Below are positions 27,478 through 36,040 of a DNA stretch of 64,000 nucleotides, one piece after another. Each line of letters opens with the position of its first letter. Position 1 is the first letter of the stretch. Position numbers and translations under genes: made by a program. The stretch is from Fertoeibacter niger (GTDB taxonomy: Bacteria > Pseudomonadota > Alphaproteobacteria > Rhodobacterales > Rhodobacteraceae). The stretch is from NCBI RefSeq assembly GCF_009380135.2, contig NZ_WHUT02000004.1:1-64000 (forward strand). Direction: 5' to 3'. The notes beneath the pieces are model-generated. The model was given only the letters and a program-made list of their open reading frames with translations. It was not told where the DNA came from and ran no database searches.

Positions 27478-29943
27478 ATGCCGATGAAACGCGCCCTGCT
27501 GGCCCCTGCCGCCTTTCTGTGCGCGGCCGCGCTGGCCTTGGGCACGGCGCAATGGGCCGCCGGTGCGATCGAGGAACGGTCGGTCGCGGCGGTCAACTCG
27601 CGGCTTCTGGCTGATGGCATCACCTTTGCCGATGTGTCCTCCGACGGGCTGGAGGTCTGGCTTAAAGGCACCGCGCCGAACGAGGCCGCGCGCTTTCGTG
27701 CCGTGAACCTGGCGGGCAGCGTGGTGGATGCGGCCCGCATCCGCGACGGGCTGGAGGTGATTCCCGTCCGCGCCATCGAGGCACCGCGATTCTCGGTGGA
27801 AATGCTGCGCAACGACGATGGCATCTCGCTGATCGGCCTTCTGCCCGAAGCGGGCGGCAATGCGGGGCTTGCCGAGGCTGCTGCGGCGCTTGGGCAGGGG
27901 CTTGAGGTGGCCGACATGCTGGAAACCGCCGCCTTCCCCGCGCCGGAAGGGTGGGATGCCGCGCTGGCTTACGGCCTTGAGGCGCTGAAACTGCTGCCAC
28001 GCTCCAAAATCTCGGTGGCTGCCGACCGGGTGGCGATCACCGCGATTTCCGACAGCGAAAGCGAAAAGCGGCGGCTGGAGGGTGAGCTGGCCCGCAAAGC
28101 GCCCCCCGGGCTGACGCTGGCCATCGACATTTCCGCCCCCCGCCCGGTGCTGACCCCCTTTACCCTGCGCTTTGTGCGGGATGAGGCCGGGGCGCGGTTT
28201 GACGCCTGTTCCGCCGATACCGACAGGGCGCGCGACCGGATTCTGGCGGCGGGCGTTGCCGCGGGGGCCGAGGGGCGCACGCCCTGCACCGTGGGTCTGG
28301 GCGTGCCTTCGCCCCGCTGGTCCGAGGCAGCCGAGGCCGCAATAAGGGCTGTCGCCGAACTGGGCAACGCATCCGTCACCTTTTCCGATGCCGATGTGTC
28401 GCTGCTGGCGGGCGATGACGTGCCGCAAGAGGATTTCGACCGGGTGATCGGCGAATTGCAGACGGCACTTCCGGCGGTGTTCTCGCTTGCGGCAACCCTG
28501 CCGCCCAAGGCCGCCACCGTGCCGCAGGGCCCTGCCGAGTTTACCGCCACACTGGCCGAGGATGGCCAGGTGCAACTGCGCGGGCGGCTGACGGATGAGA
28601 TGCAGCGCGCCGCCGTCGATGTTTACGCCCGGGCGCAATTCGGGGCCGCCAATGTCTATATCGCCACGCGGATGGATGCCGACCTGCCCGAAGGCTGGCC
28701 CGTGCGGGTGCTGGCGGGACTCGAATCACTGGCCCAACTGACCTCGGGCAGCCTGCGGGTGCGGGCCGACACGGTGGAAATCACCGGCGTGACCGGCGCG
28801 CAAGAGGCGCGGGCCCGCATCGCGCAGGTGCTGTCGGACAAGCTGGGGCAAGGCCAGACCTTCAAGGTTGATGTGCGCTATGACGAACAGCTTGATCCGC
28901 TGGCCGCCCTGCCCACCCCCGCCGAATGCGTGGCGGATGTGAATGCGGCGCTGGCGCTGCAAAAGATCAGCTTTGCCCCGGGTTCGGTGGAAATCGACGC
29001 ATCGGCGCGCGAAACGCTGGATGCGCTGGCAAAAGTGCTGGGCGAATGCCCCGACGTGAAATTCGTGGTGGGTGGCCATACCGACAGCCAGGGCAGCGAA
29101 GATGGCAACCGCGCGCTGAGCCAGGCCCGGGCCGAGGCGGTGGTGCTGGCCTTGCAGGGGCGTCGCGTTTCGGTCGCGGGGCTGACGGCGCTGGGGTTCG
29201 GCGAGGCGCGGCCCGTGGCCGACAATGCCACCGAAGAGGGGCGCGAGGCGAACCGCCGCATCGAATTCACCCCGGTGGACCTGCCGGTGCAGGCCGAAGC
29301 CCCGGCCCGGCAATCGGGCGGTGCGGACGGCGCCGATGCCACGGCAGAGGCCGAGGCGGTGGAACCGGCAGCAAAAGAGGCCAGCGGCGAGAGCGCCGCA
29401 GATGCCGCGACCGAAGCCCCTGAGGCCGACGCCCCGGCTGCCGATACGCCCGCATCCGATACGCCCGCATCGGAAACGACCGGGTCTGAAACCGGGCAGC
29501 CCTATGGCGCAGAGGCTGGCGCAGCCACAGAGGGCGATGCGCCCGATGCCGATGCCGCCGCCCCGGCGGCTGCCGCCCCCGATGTCGCCCCCGCCCTGCC
29601 CGATGCTGATCAGCCGGTGGCCGGCGCTTCTGATGCCGCGCCGGAGTCCGAGACTGCCGATACGTCCGCAGAAGCGCCCGCAGCCATTGCCGAAGGCGCC
29701 CCCGCTGACGAAGCCCCGGCAGAGGCCGCAACCGAAGCAACCGAAGCCGAGGCCACGGCGGATACCACGGCCACAGGCGCAGAAGGTGGCACCGCGCCGG
29801 ATGCAACCGCCGAAGGTGCGGCCGATGCAGCCACAGCCGATACCGCCCCAGAGGGCACCCCCGGGGTTGCCGCCGATGACGGCCCCTCTTTCGCGCCTAC
29901 CGAAAACACCGTAAAGCCGCAACGTCGCCCCGCAACCGACTGA
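27478..29943 (+). CDS. OmpA family protein with long acidic low-complexity tail
   Basis: 821 residues. A signal peptide or anchor covers about 1-30 (APAAFLCAAALALGTAQWAAG). A long central part contains repeated BON-like segments (FADVSSDGLEVWLKGTAPNE). An OmpA peptidoglycan-binding domain lies at about 495-598 (ISFAPGSVEIDASARETL, VVGGHTDSQGSEDGN, GFGEARPVADNATEEGR). The last 220 residues are almost only Ala, Glu, Asp, Pro and Thr, with short tandem motifs such as ADTPASDTPASETT. It probably links the envelope to peptidoglycan; the tail may span or exclude the periplasmic space. The next gene is 16 bases on. Confidence 0.88.
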   Translation: MPMKRALLAPAAFLCAAALALGTAQWAAGAIEERSVAAVNSRLLADGITFADVSSDGLEVWLKGTAPNEAARFRAVNLAGSVVDAARIRDGLEVIPVRAIEAPRFSVEMLRNDDGISLIGLLPEAGGNAGLAEAAAALGQGLEVADMLETAAFPAPEGWDAALAYGLEALKLLPRSKISVAADRVAITAISDSESEKRRLEGELARKAPPGLTLAIDISAPRPVLTPFTLRFVRDEAGARFDACSADTDRARDRILAAGVAAGAEGRTPCTVGLGVPSPRWSEAAEAAIRAVAELGNASVTFSDADVSLLAGDDVPQEDFDRVIGELQTALPAVFSLAATLPPKAATVPQGPAEFTATLAEDGQVQLRGRLTDEMQRAAVDVYARAQFGAANVYIATRMDADLPEGWPVRVLAGLESLAQLTSGSLRVRADTVEITGVTGAQEARARIAQVLSDKLGQGQTFKVDVRYDEQLDPLAALPTPAECVADVNAALALQKISFAPGSVEIDASARETLDALAKVLGECPDVKFVVGGHTDSQGSEDGNRALSQARAEAVVLALQGRRVSVAGLTALGFGEARPVADNATEEGREANRRIEFTPVDLPVQAEAPARQSGGADGADATAEAEAVEPAAKEASGESAADAATEAPEADAPAADTPASDTPASETTGSETGQPYGAEAGAATEGDAPDADAAAPAAAAPDVAPALPDADQPVAGASDAAPESETADTSAEAPAAIAEGAPADEAPAEAATEATEAEATADTTATGAEGGTAPDATAEGAADAATADTAPEGTPGVAADDGPSFAPTENTVKPQRRPATD

Positions 29944-29959
29944 CGCAGAAGGCCCGGCC

Positions 29960-30289
29960 ATGAACCGCACCGAATTCATCATCGCCACGGCCATCATCCT
30001 GTTCCTGGCTTTCGGGCTGGGCTGGTTTGCCTGCTGGCTGGTCAGCCGGTTTTCCCGTATCGGCGGCGCGGACATGAGCGAGGTTGACCGGCTGGCCCAG
30101 CATCTGCACGAGGCCGAGGAAACCCGCGACCAGGCGCTGCTTTACATCGAGCAGCGCGAGGCGGAACTGACAAACCAGATCAGCCAGACCGAAGCCGAAC
30201 TGCGCGCTGCGATGGAAGGCCTGCGCGACGCGCGCCACGAAGCCGAGGAAATGCGCCTGTATATCGAGCGCACCCGTTCGGGCACCTGA
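29960..30289 (+). CDS. Membrane-anchored coiled-coil protein
   Basis: 109 residues. One N-terminal helix (FIIATAIILFLAFGLGWFACWLV) is followed by a charged, heptad-like coiled coil of about 65 residues (LAQHLHEAEETRDQALLYIE). No family recognised by name. It follows the OmpA-family gene by 16 bases with a likely shared transcript, so it may act in the same envelope function. Confidence 0.8.
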   Translation: MNRTEFIIATAIILFLAFGLGWFACWLVSRFSRIGGADMSEVDRLAQHLHEAEETRDQALLYIEQREAELTNQISQTEAELRAAMEGLRDARHEAEEMRLYIERTRSGT

Positions 30290-30324
30290 CGGGCGCCTGC
30301 CGGTCAGGCGACGCGTTGGCCTGC

Positions 30325-30398
30325 GATCTTTCTGCGAAAGATCAGGGGGCTGTCTGCCCCCTCGGCGCTGCGCGCCTCACCCCCGAGGATATTTGACC
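30325..30398. repeat. Composite intergenic repeat: TTTC-TGC-GAAA hairpin, GGGGGCTGTCTGCCCCC and CCCCCGAGGATATTT
   Basis: Three parts lie in the 196-base convergent gap. Part A, GATCTTTCTGCGAAAGATC (30325-30343), is a perfect 8-bp hairpin. Part B, AGGGGGCTGTCTGCCCCCT (30344-30362), is a hairpin. Part C contains CCCCCGAGGATATTTG (30380-30395). B and C recur inverted at 45122-45158. I recall this composite as widespread between genes of Rhodobacterales. It may act as a terminator for the two convergent genes. Confidence 0.75.
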
Positions 30399-30485
30399 AT
30401 TGAGAATGCAAGCCGTGGGTCGGCCTAGCCCGCATTGTTCCGGGCAGTAGATTGCCAGAACGTGCTGCGTCGGCGCGGCAGCCTT

Positions 30486-31274
30486 TCACAGCCTGTCAAG
30501 CAGCACGGCCATCAGGGCGCTGCCGGGGTCGGCCAGATCGTCGATCACGTCGAAATGGTGGCGGTCCGGGGCTATGGTCCAGGGGCAGGCCCATTCTTCG
30601 GACAAAAGCCGGGCCTGCCACAGAAAGGCGGGGCGTTCCTGCGCGCCCACCCAGACATGGGCGGCACAGCCCGGGCGGCGCGGCAGGAAGGCCGGGCTTT
30701 CCGCTGCAACCTCTTCGGCATCCAGATCGAGTTTCGCGTTCATCGCGGTCTGCATCAGCGGTGCGAGGTCGGCCAGGGGCGAGATCGGCACCACGCGCTG
30801 CACCCGTTGCGCCACGTCGGGCGGCAGCGGCGCATCGGCGCAGCCCATGCGCGCGGCCAGATGCCCGCCCGCCGAATGGCCCGTGACCACCACCGGCCCG
30901 GGCACCCGGCCCGCGGCCGCCGCAACCGCCGCGCCAATTTCCTGCGTCATCGCGGAAATCCGGGCCTCGGGGGCCAGCGTGTAGCTGGGCATGGCCACGG
31001 CCCAGCCCCGCGCCAGCGCCCCCGCCGCCAGATGCGACCAAAGCTCGCGCCCGAAGGCCAGCCAATATCCGCCGTGGATGAACACCATCAGACCCTTTGG
31101 CGCATCCGCCGGATGAAACAGGTCGAACCGCTGGCGTGCGCCCGGGCCATAGGCCAGCCCCGGCTCACAGCGCCCGTCATCCCGAAACGCGGCAGCCGCC
31201 GCCGCCCAGCGCGGCGGATAAAGATCAGCCCCCGCGATGAAAGGGCCGTTCGCATAGGCACGGTCCAGATCCAT
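30486..31274 (-). CDS. Alpha/beta hydrolase, arylformamidase/esterase type
   Basis: 262 residues. The oxyanion motif HGGYW (67-71) and nucleophile S134 in VVTGHSAGGHLA mark the HSL/kynurenine-formamidase-like branch; the catalytic His is probably H240 in DRHHFD. I chose the ATG at 31274 with GGAG upstream; an ATG at 31295 would place the Shine-Dalgarno inside the gene. Function could be an ester or formamide hydrolase. Divergent from the GabD-like gene by 208 bases, in which I see no clear site. Confidence 0.85.
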   Translation of the reverse strand: MDLDRAYANGPFIAGADLYPPRWAAAAAAFRDDGRCEPGLAYGPGARQRFDLFHPADAPKGLMVFIHGGYWLAFGRELWSHLAAGALARGWAVAMPSYTLAPEARISAMTQEIGAAVAAAAGRVPGPVVVTGHSAGGHLAARMGCADAPLPPDVAQRVQRVVPISPLADLAPLMQTAMNAKLDLDAEEVAAESPAFLPRRPGCAAHVWVGAQERPAFLWQARLLSEEWACPWTIAPDRHHFDVIDDLADPGSALMAVLLDRL

Positions 31275-31482
31275 GTTGTCTCCGATTTGATACACATCTT
31301 AAGCATACGGCGCGAGGCTGACAGAACTGGACACGCCCACCCACCCGTGCTTTCCATAGGCGTCCAGTCTGCCCCGACGCCGCGCCCAAGGCAAACCCGC
31401 GCGACGCCCCGGCAGGTTTTCCGCGTGTCACGCACGCAGACCCAACCCGGCGCCGCCCGCGCCCATCCGACCAGAGGCCCCC

Positions 31483-32961
31483 ATGCTCGATTCAATCACC
31501 GACCTGCGTTCGCTGCTGAAAGACCCCAGCCTGCTGGAAACCCGCGCCTATGTGGCGGGCGAATGGATCGCCGCCGACACGGGTGCGACTTTCGAGGTCA
31601 CGAACCCCGCGCGGGGCGATGTGATCTGCACAGTGCCCGATCTGGGCCGGGCCGAAACCGCCCGCGCCATCACCGCCGCCCATGCCACGCAGAAGCTGTG
31701 GCAGGCCCGCACCGCCAAGGACCGCGCCAATGTGTTGCGCGCCTGGTTCAACCTGATGATGGAAAACCAGCAGGATCTGGCGCTGATCCTGACCGCCGAA
31801 ATGGGCAAGCCGGTGGCCGAGGCCAGGGGCGAGATCGCCTATGGCGCGTCCTATGTCGAATGGTTCGCCGAAGAGGGCAAGCGGGTGTATGGCGAGACCA
31901 TTCCCGGCCACATGCCCGACAAGCGCATCACCGTGCTGCGCCAGCCCATCGGTGTCGTGGGCTCGATCACGCCGTGGAATTTTCCCAACGCGATGATCGC
32001 GCGCAAGGTGGCACCGGCGCTGGCGGCGGGCTGCGGCTTTGTCGGGCGGCCAGCGGCGGAAACCCCGCTGTCGGCGCTGGCGCTGGCGGTGCTGGCCGAA
32101 CGCGCGGGCATCCCCAAGGGGTTGATGTCCATCGTCACCTCCACCCAATCCTCGGCCATCGGCAAGGAGATGTGCGAAAACCCGCTGGTGCGGAAGCTGA
32201 CCTTCACCGGGTCCACCGAGGTGGGGCGCATCCTGCTGAAACAGGCCGCCGATCAGGTGCTGAAATGCTCGATGGAACTGGGCGGCAATGCGCCCTTCAT
32301 CGTGTTCGACGATGCCGATCTGGATGCCGCCGTGGCGGGCGCGATGGCGTCGAAATTCCGCAACAATGGGCAGACCTGCGTTTGCGCCAACCGCATCTAT
32401 GTGCAGGCCGGGGTCTATGATGCCTTTGCCGAAAAGCTGTCGGCGGCGGTGGCAAAGCTGAACATCGGCGACGGGCTGGTCGCCGGGGTGGACACCGGGC
32501 CCTTGGTGAACACCAAGGCGCTGACCAAGGTGGAGGATCATATCGCCGATGCGCTGTCCAAGGGCGGCGCGGTGCTGACGGGCGGCAAGCGGCATGCGCT
32601 GGGGGGCTCGTTCTTTGAACCCACGATCATCACCGGCGTGACGCAGGACATGGCCGTGGCCACCGAGGAAACCTTTGGCCCGGTGGCCCCCCTGTTCCGG
32701 TTCGAGACCGAGGAAGAGGTGATCGGCTATGCAAATGCAACGATCTTCGGCCTTGCCAGCTATTTTTACGCCCAGAACATCGGCCGCATCACCCGTGTGC
32801 AAGAGGCGCTGGATTATGGCATGGTGGGGGTGAACACCGGCATCATATCCAACGAGGCCGCGCCCTTTGGTGGCGTCAAGCAATCCGGTCTGGGCCGCGA
32901 GGGGTCACGGCACGGGCTGGAGGATTATATGGAGCTGAAATACATCTGCCTGTCGGTCTGA
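31483..32961 (+). CDS. NAD(P)-dependent succinate-semialdehyde dehydrogenase-like
   Basis: 492 residues, a complete aldehyde dehydrogenase of the GabD type. The nucleophile is C299 in NNGQTCVCANRIYV and the general base is E265 in MELGGNAP. The C-terminal FGGVKQSGLGREGSRHGLEDYM is typical of succinate-semialdehyde dehydrogenases. At the cofactor site the usual lysine of the KP motif is R189 (CGFVGRPAAETP), which could affect NADP preference. The substrate is inferred; glutarate semialdehyde is possible. It is followed by a strong terminator. Confidence 0.88.
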   Translation: MLDSITDLRSLLKDPSLLETRAYVAGEWIAADTGATFEVTNPARGDVICTVPDLGRAETARAITAAHATQKLWQARTAKDRANVLRAWFNLMMENQQDLALILTAEMGKPVAEARGEIAYGASYVEWFAEEGKRVYGETIPGHMPDKRITVLRQPIGVVGSITPWNFPNAMIARKVAPALAAGCGFVGRPAAETPLSALALAVLAERAGIPKGLMSIVTSTQSSAIGKEMCENPLVRKLTFTGSTEVGRILLKQAADQVLKCSMELGGNAPFIVFDDADLDAAVAGAMASKFRNNGQTCVCANRIYVQAGVYDAFAEKLSAAVAKLNIGDGLVAGVDTGPLVNTKALTKVEDHIADALSKGGAVLTGGKRHALGGSFFEPTIITGVTQDMAVATEETFGPVAPLFRFETEEEVIGYANATIFGLASYFYAQNIGRITRVQEALDYGMVGVNTGIISNEAAPFGGVKQSGLGREGSRHGLEDYMELKYICLSV

Positions 32962-33011
32962 ACGGCGCCGGCGCGACCCTGCGGCTGATTGTGCGGGATG
33001 ATGTTTTCTGG

Positions 33012-33048
33012 CGGCGGGTGTGAGGCGGTCACACCCGCCGTTTCTTTT
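33012..33048 (+). terminator. Rho-independent terminator after the GabD-like gene
   Basis: CGGCGGGTGTGA-GGCGG-TCACACCCGCCG is a perfect 12-bp stem with a 5-base loop, followed by TTTCTTTT. It lies 50 bases past the stop codon. Confidence 0.9.
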
Positions 33049-33119
33049 GGCGGGGGGAGTTGCACGGCCGCAAAGGAATGCCTAACTCGCGGCATCCGCA
33101 ACAGCCAGAAGGCGACCCC

Positions 33120-34394
33120 GTGCTCACCGAAATCCTGATTGTCGCCGCGCTGATCCTGATCAACGGCGGATTGGCCATGTCGGAGCTTGCGGTTGTCTCG
33201 GCCCGCCCTGCCCGCCTGAAACCGCTGGCCGATGCCGGAAACCGGGGCGCGGCCAAGGCGCTGCGGCTGGGCGAAGACCCCGGGCGGTTCCTGTCATCGG
33301 TGCAGATCGGCATAACGCTGGTGGGTGTGCTGTCGGGGGCGTTTTCAGGTGCCACACTGGGCGCGCGCTTTGCCGATTATCTGGCCTTGCAGGGCGTGCC
33401 CGCCGAATGGGCGCATACCTTTGGTGTGGGCGCGGTGGTGGTGCTTTTGACCTATCTGTCGCTGATCGCGGGCGAGCTGGTGCCCAAGCAGATCGCATTG
33501 AAGAACCCCGAGCGTGTGGCGGCCCGCGTGGCCGGGGTGATGGTGCTGATCTCACAGGTGGCGGCCCCACTGATCTGGCTGCTGGACTGGTCTGGCCGCA
33601 TCGTGCTGGCGCTGCTGGGTGTCGCGCGCGAGGGCAAGGCCCGCGTGACCGAGGAAGAGGTGCGCACCCTGCTGGCCGAGGCGCATGTGGACGGCGTGAT
33701 CGAGGCCGAGGAACGGCAGATGCTGTCAGGCGTCATGCGGCTGGCCGACCGTTCGGCCACCGCCCTGATGACCCAGCGCCGCGATGTGGAAATGCTGGAG
33801 CTTGAGGCCAGCCATGCCGAAACCCTGACCGCCATGCAGAAAAGCGGGCGGTCGCGCCTGCCGGTGCGCAGCCGGGTGTCGGGCGATGTGGTGGGCGTGG
33901 TGTTTCTGACCGATGCCTTTGCCGCGCTGGCACGGGGCGAACTGCTGGATGTGGCCAAGCTCATGCGCGATGTGCCGGTGGTGTCGGATCTGGCCGATGC
34001 CTTGCAGGTGGTCGAGATCCTGCGTGCCTCGCCGCATGACATGGCGCTGGTCTATGACGAATATGGCGCGTTCGAGGGCATCATCACCACGGGTGACATT
34101 CTGGAGGCGATCACCGGCACGCTGACCGAAACCAGCGATGACGAGCCCTCGATGGTGGAGCGTGAGGATGGCAGCTGGCTGGTGGCGGGCTGGATGCCGG
34201 TGGATGAATTCTGCGAAAAGCTGCATCTGCCGCGCGATATTGCGGGCGACTATGAAACCGTGGCGGGGATCGTGCTGCACCAGATGCGGCAGATGCCGGG
34301 GCTTGGCGATCATTTCACCCACAGCGGCTGGCGGTTCGAGGTGATCGACCTTGACGACCGCCGCATCGACAAGGTGCTGGTCAGCCGCGCCTGA
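33120..34394 (+). CDS. CNNM/CorC-type transporter (hemolysin family) with CBS domains
   Basis: 424 residues from a GTG at 33120. The N-terminal CNNM (DUF21) domain with about four helices (ILIVAALILINGGLAMSEL, AGELVPKQIALKNPE) covers about 1-190. A CBS pair covers about 200-330 (RVTEEEVRTLLAEAHVDGVIE, VYDEYGAFEGIITTGDILEA). The CorC_HlyC transporter-associated domain follows at about 345-424. Such proteins are linked to Mg2+ or Co2+ movement; the 'hemolysin' name is historical. The start is uncertain: ATG 33078 is in frame but the residues it adds look non-coding. A clear terminator follows. Confidence 0.88.
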   Translation: MLTEILIVAALILINGGLAMSELAVVSARPARLKPLADAGNRGAAKALRLGEDPGRFLSSVQIGITLVGVLSGAFSGATLGARFADYLALQGVPAEWAHTFGVGAVVVLLTYLSLIAGELVPKQIALKNPERVAARVAGVMVLISQVAAPLIWLLDWSGRIVLALLGVAREGKARVTEEEVRTLLAEAHVDGVIEAEERQMLSGVMRLADRSATALMTQRRDVEMLELEASHAETLTAMQKSGRSRLPVRSRVSGDVVGVVFLTDAFAALARGELLDVAKLMRDVPVVSDLADALQVVEILRASPHDMALVYDEYGAFEGIITTGDILEAITGTLTETSDDEPSMVEREDGSWLVAGWMPVDEFCEKLHLPRDIAGDYETVAGIVLHQMRQMPGLGDHFTHSGWRFEVIDLDDRRIDKVLVSRA

Positions 34395-34411
34395 AATTCT
34401 TCGGGAAAAGC

Positions 34412-34442
34412 AAAGCCCCCGCCGTTACAGCGGGGGCTTTTT
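34412..34442 (+). terminator. Rho-independent terminator after the CNNM gene
   Basis: AAAGCCCCCGC-CGTTACA-GCGGGGGCTTT is a perfect 11-bp stem with a 7-base loop and a run of five T at 34438-34442. Located 18 bases past the stop. Confidence 0.95.
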
Positions 34443-34458
34443 GGTAGGCGGGCATCGC

Positions 34459-34488
34459 CGCTCATCAAGCCTGCGGCCATCTTCGCTG
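34459..34488. repeat. Single copy of the CGCTCATCA / ATCTTCGCTG repeat
   Basis: CGCTCATCAAGCCTGCGG continuing to CATCTTCGCTG closely resembles both arms of the large inverted repeat at 41073-41140. It lies between a terminator and the 3' end of the phytase-like gene. Confidence 0.5.
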
Positions 34489-34526
34489 CACGGGTGCCGC
34501 ACAGCGAAAAGCGGCGCGTGACAGCG

Positions 34527-35882
34527 TTACTTCGCCGCCAGCAGTTCCGGCACGCTCAGCAGGATGAATTCGTTGTCTGCCGCTGCATCCAGTTGCCGGC
34601 CCGAGGAATAGGGCAGGTTGTTGTCGTTGGCGACCATGATATGCGTCTCGTCCACCAGCATCACATCCTCGATGGTGAAGAAGGGGAAGGTCATCTTGCC
34701 GGTCAGGTCGCGGTTGGCCACGGTGGGCAGGCGGTTCAGCCCCTGCGGGTCTGCGATATCCATCAGGTCGATATGGCCGATGCGGCGCACGAAACCATCG
34801 GCATCCACGGTGGCCGTGTCGATCAGCACGATCCGCTTCAGCATCGCGGGGGCGGGGAAGCAATCCGGCGCAGGATCGCCCGCGCATTTCAGGCTGGGGT
34901 CGCCCTCGCCATTGTCACGCTCGATCACCAGCGCGCGGGTGGCGTCGATGAAGTTGAAGTCGCCGATGGCGGTCGCCCCTTCGGCCAGCGCGAATTTGAA
35001 GCTTTGGCCTGTCCATGCCGCAGCAGCCGGGTCAAAGGCCAGCACTTGCAGGAAGTTGCCTTCGGGTTTGCCATCGGCACCCAGCAGCGGCTTTTCCAGC
35101 ATGCCCCACAGCAGGCCGGTTCCGGGTTGCAGGGCCATGCCCTCAAACCCGCCGGACCGCGGCACGGTCCAGTCGGTACCCGCCACCGACAGGGCGCTGA
35201 TACCCTGCGAATCGGGGCTTTTCAGCACGGTCTCGCCCATCATCGTGGGGTAGACGCCGGTGATGCGCCCGTCCAGCGTGGCGCTGAGCAGATAGGGGCC
35301 GAATTCCTCGCCGATCCAGACGGTATCACCGTTGATCTGGATGCTTTCGGGATCGAAATCGGCGCCGGTCAGATAGCGCGCCTCGGTGCCTTCATAGGCG
35401 ATGCGGAACGGCACTTTCATGTCGGGGTCGTGCAGATAGATGGTGTCCTGAATGGCCACCGTGCCCGCCGCGAAATCGGGCAGCAGGCGGTGGAAGAACA
35501 GCAGCGCGTCGGGGCTGTTGCCCTTGGTGCCAAAACCGTTGTCGGTCAGCGCATAGATCGCGCCATCCTCGGCACGGTTCATGGCAAAGCCCGACATGCC
35601 CTGAAACGGCTGGCCGATGAAGGGCAGGCTGATGCCGGTGGCGCGCTTGCCATGGCTAGCGCCGGTGTCGCCCATCACGGTCATCGGCTGGGCGTTGCGG
35701 GCCGCGCCGGTGAACTTGCCGCTGATCCAGGCATCTTGCGGGGCATCGGCGGGCGGTGCCAGCAGGGTAAAGGCCGGGATCACGGCATGGCCCGCCAGCG
35801 TGGCAGGAAACAGGTCTTCGGCATGGGCGCTTGCGGCCATGGGCAGCAGGGCCACGGAAAGCAACAGGGCGGATCGGGTCAT
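34527..35882 (-). CDS. Secreted esterase-like/phytase-family beta-propeller protein
   Basis: 451 residues. Signal peptide ALLLSVALLPMAASAHA at about 4-21. The body matches the 'esterase-like activity of phytase' domain: FQGMSGFAMNRAEDGAIYAL, VWIGEEFGPYLL, GGFEGMALQPG, and FIDATRALVIERDNGEG. These proteins are periplasmic beta-propellers that may hydrolyse phosphate esters; the substrate is unknown. AGGAG is seven bases before the ATG at 35882, which I prefer over the ATG at 35888. Upstream lies a run of nine G (35899 onward). Confidence 0.88.
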   Translation of the reverse strand: MTRSALLLSVALLPMAASAHAEDLFPATLAGHAVIPAFTLLAPPADAPQDAWISGKFTGAARNAQPMTVMGDTGASHGKRATGISLPFIGQPFQGMSGFAMNRAEDGAIYALTDNGFGTKGNSPDALLFFHRLLPDFAAGTVAIQDTIYLHDPDMKVPFRIAYEGTEARYLTGADFDPESIQINGDTVWIGEEFGPYLLSATLDGRITGVYPTMMGETVLKSPDSQGISALSVAGTDWTVPRSGGFEGMALQPGTGLLWGMLEKPLLGADGKPEGNFLQVLAFDPAAAAWTGQSFKFALAEGATAIGDFNFIDATRALVIERDNGEGDPSLKCAGDPAPDCFPAPAMLKRIVLIDTATVDADGFVRRIGHIDLMDIADPQGLNRLPTVANRDLTGKMTFPFFTIEDVMLVDETHIMVANDNNLPYSSGRQLDAAADNEFILLSVPELLAAK

Positions 35883-36040
35883 TGTCATACTCCTGCGGGG
35901 GGGGGCGGTCAGACCCGGACCTTCCGCCGCAACCGCAACGCGGCAATGACGCTGGCTTGACGCTTTGGCGACAGGTGACGGCGGAAAGGCCCGCCACCGC
36001 CGCCGGGCTGTGGCGCAGGCGGGTTGCAGCCGCTGGCCTG

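Noticed and set aside
35899-35907. Run of G upstream of the phytase-like gene as a phase-variation tract
   Set aside because: It is only about nine bases, lies outside the coding region beyond the Shine-Dalgarno, and no switching partner is seen.
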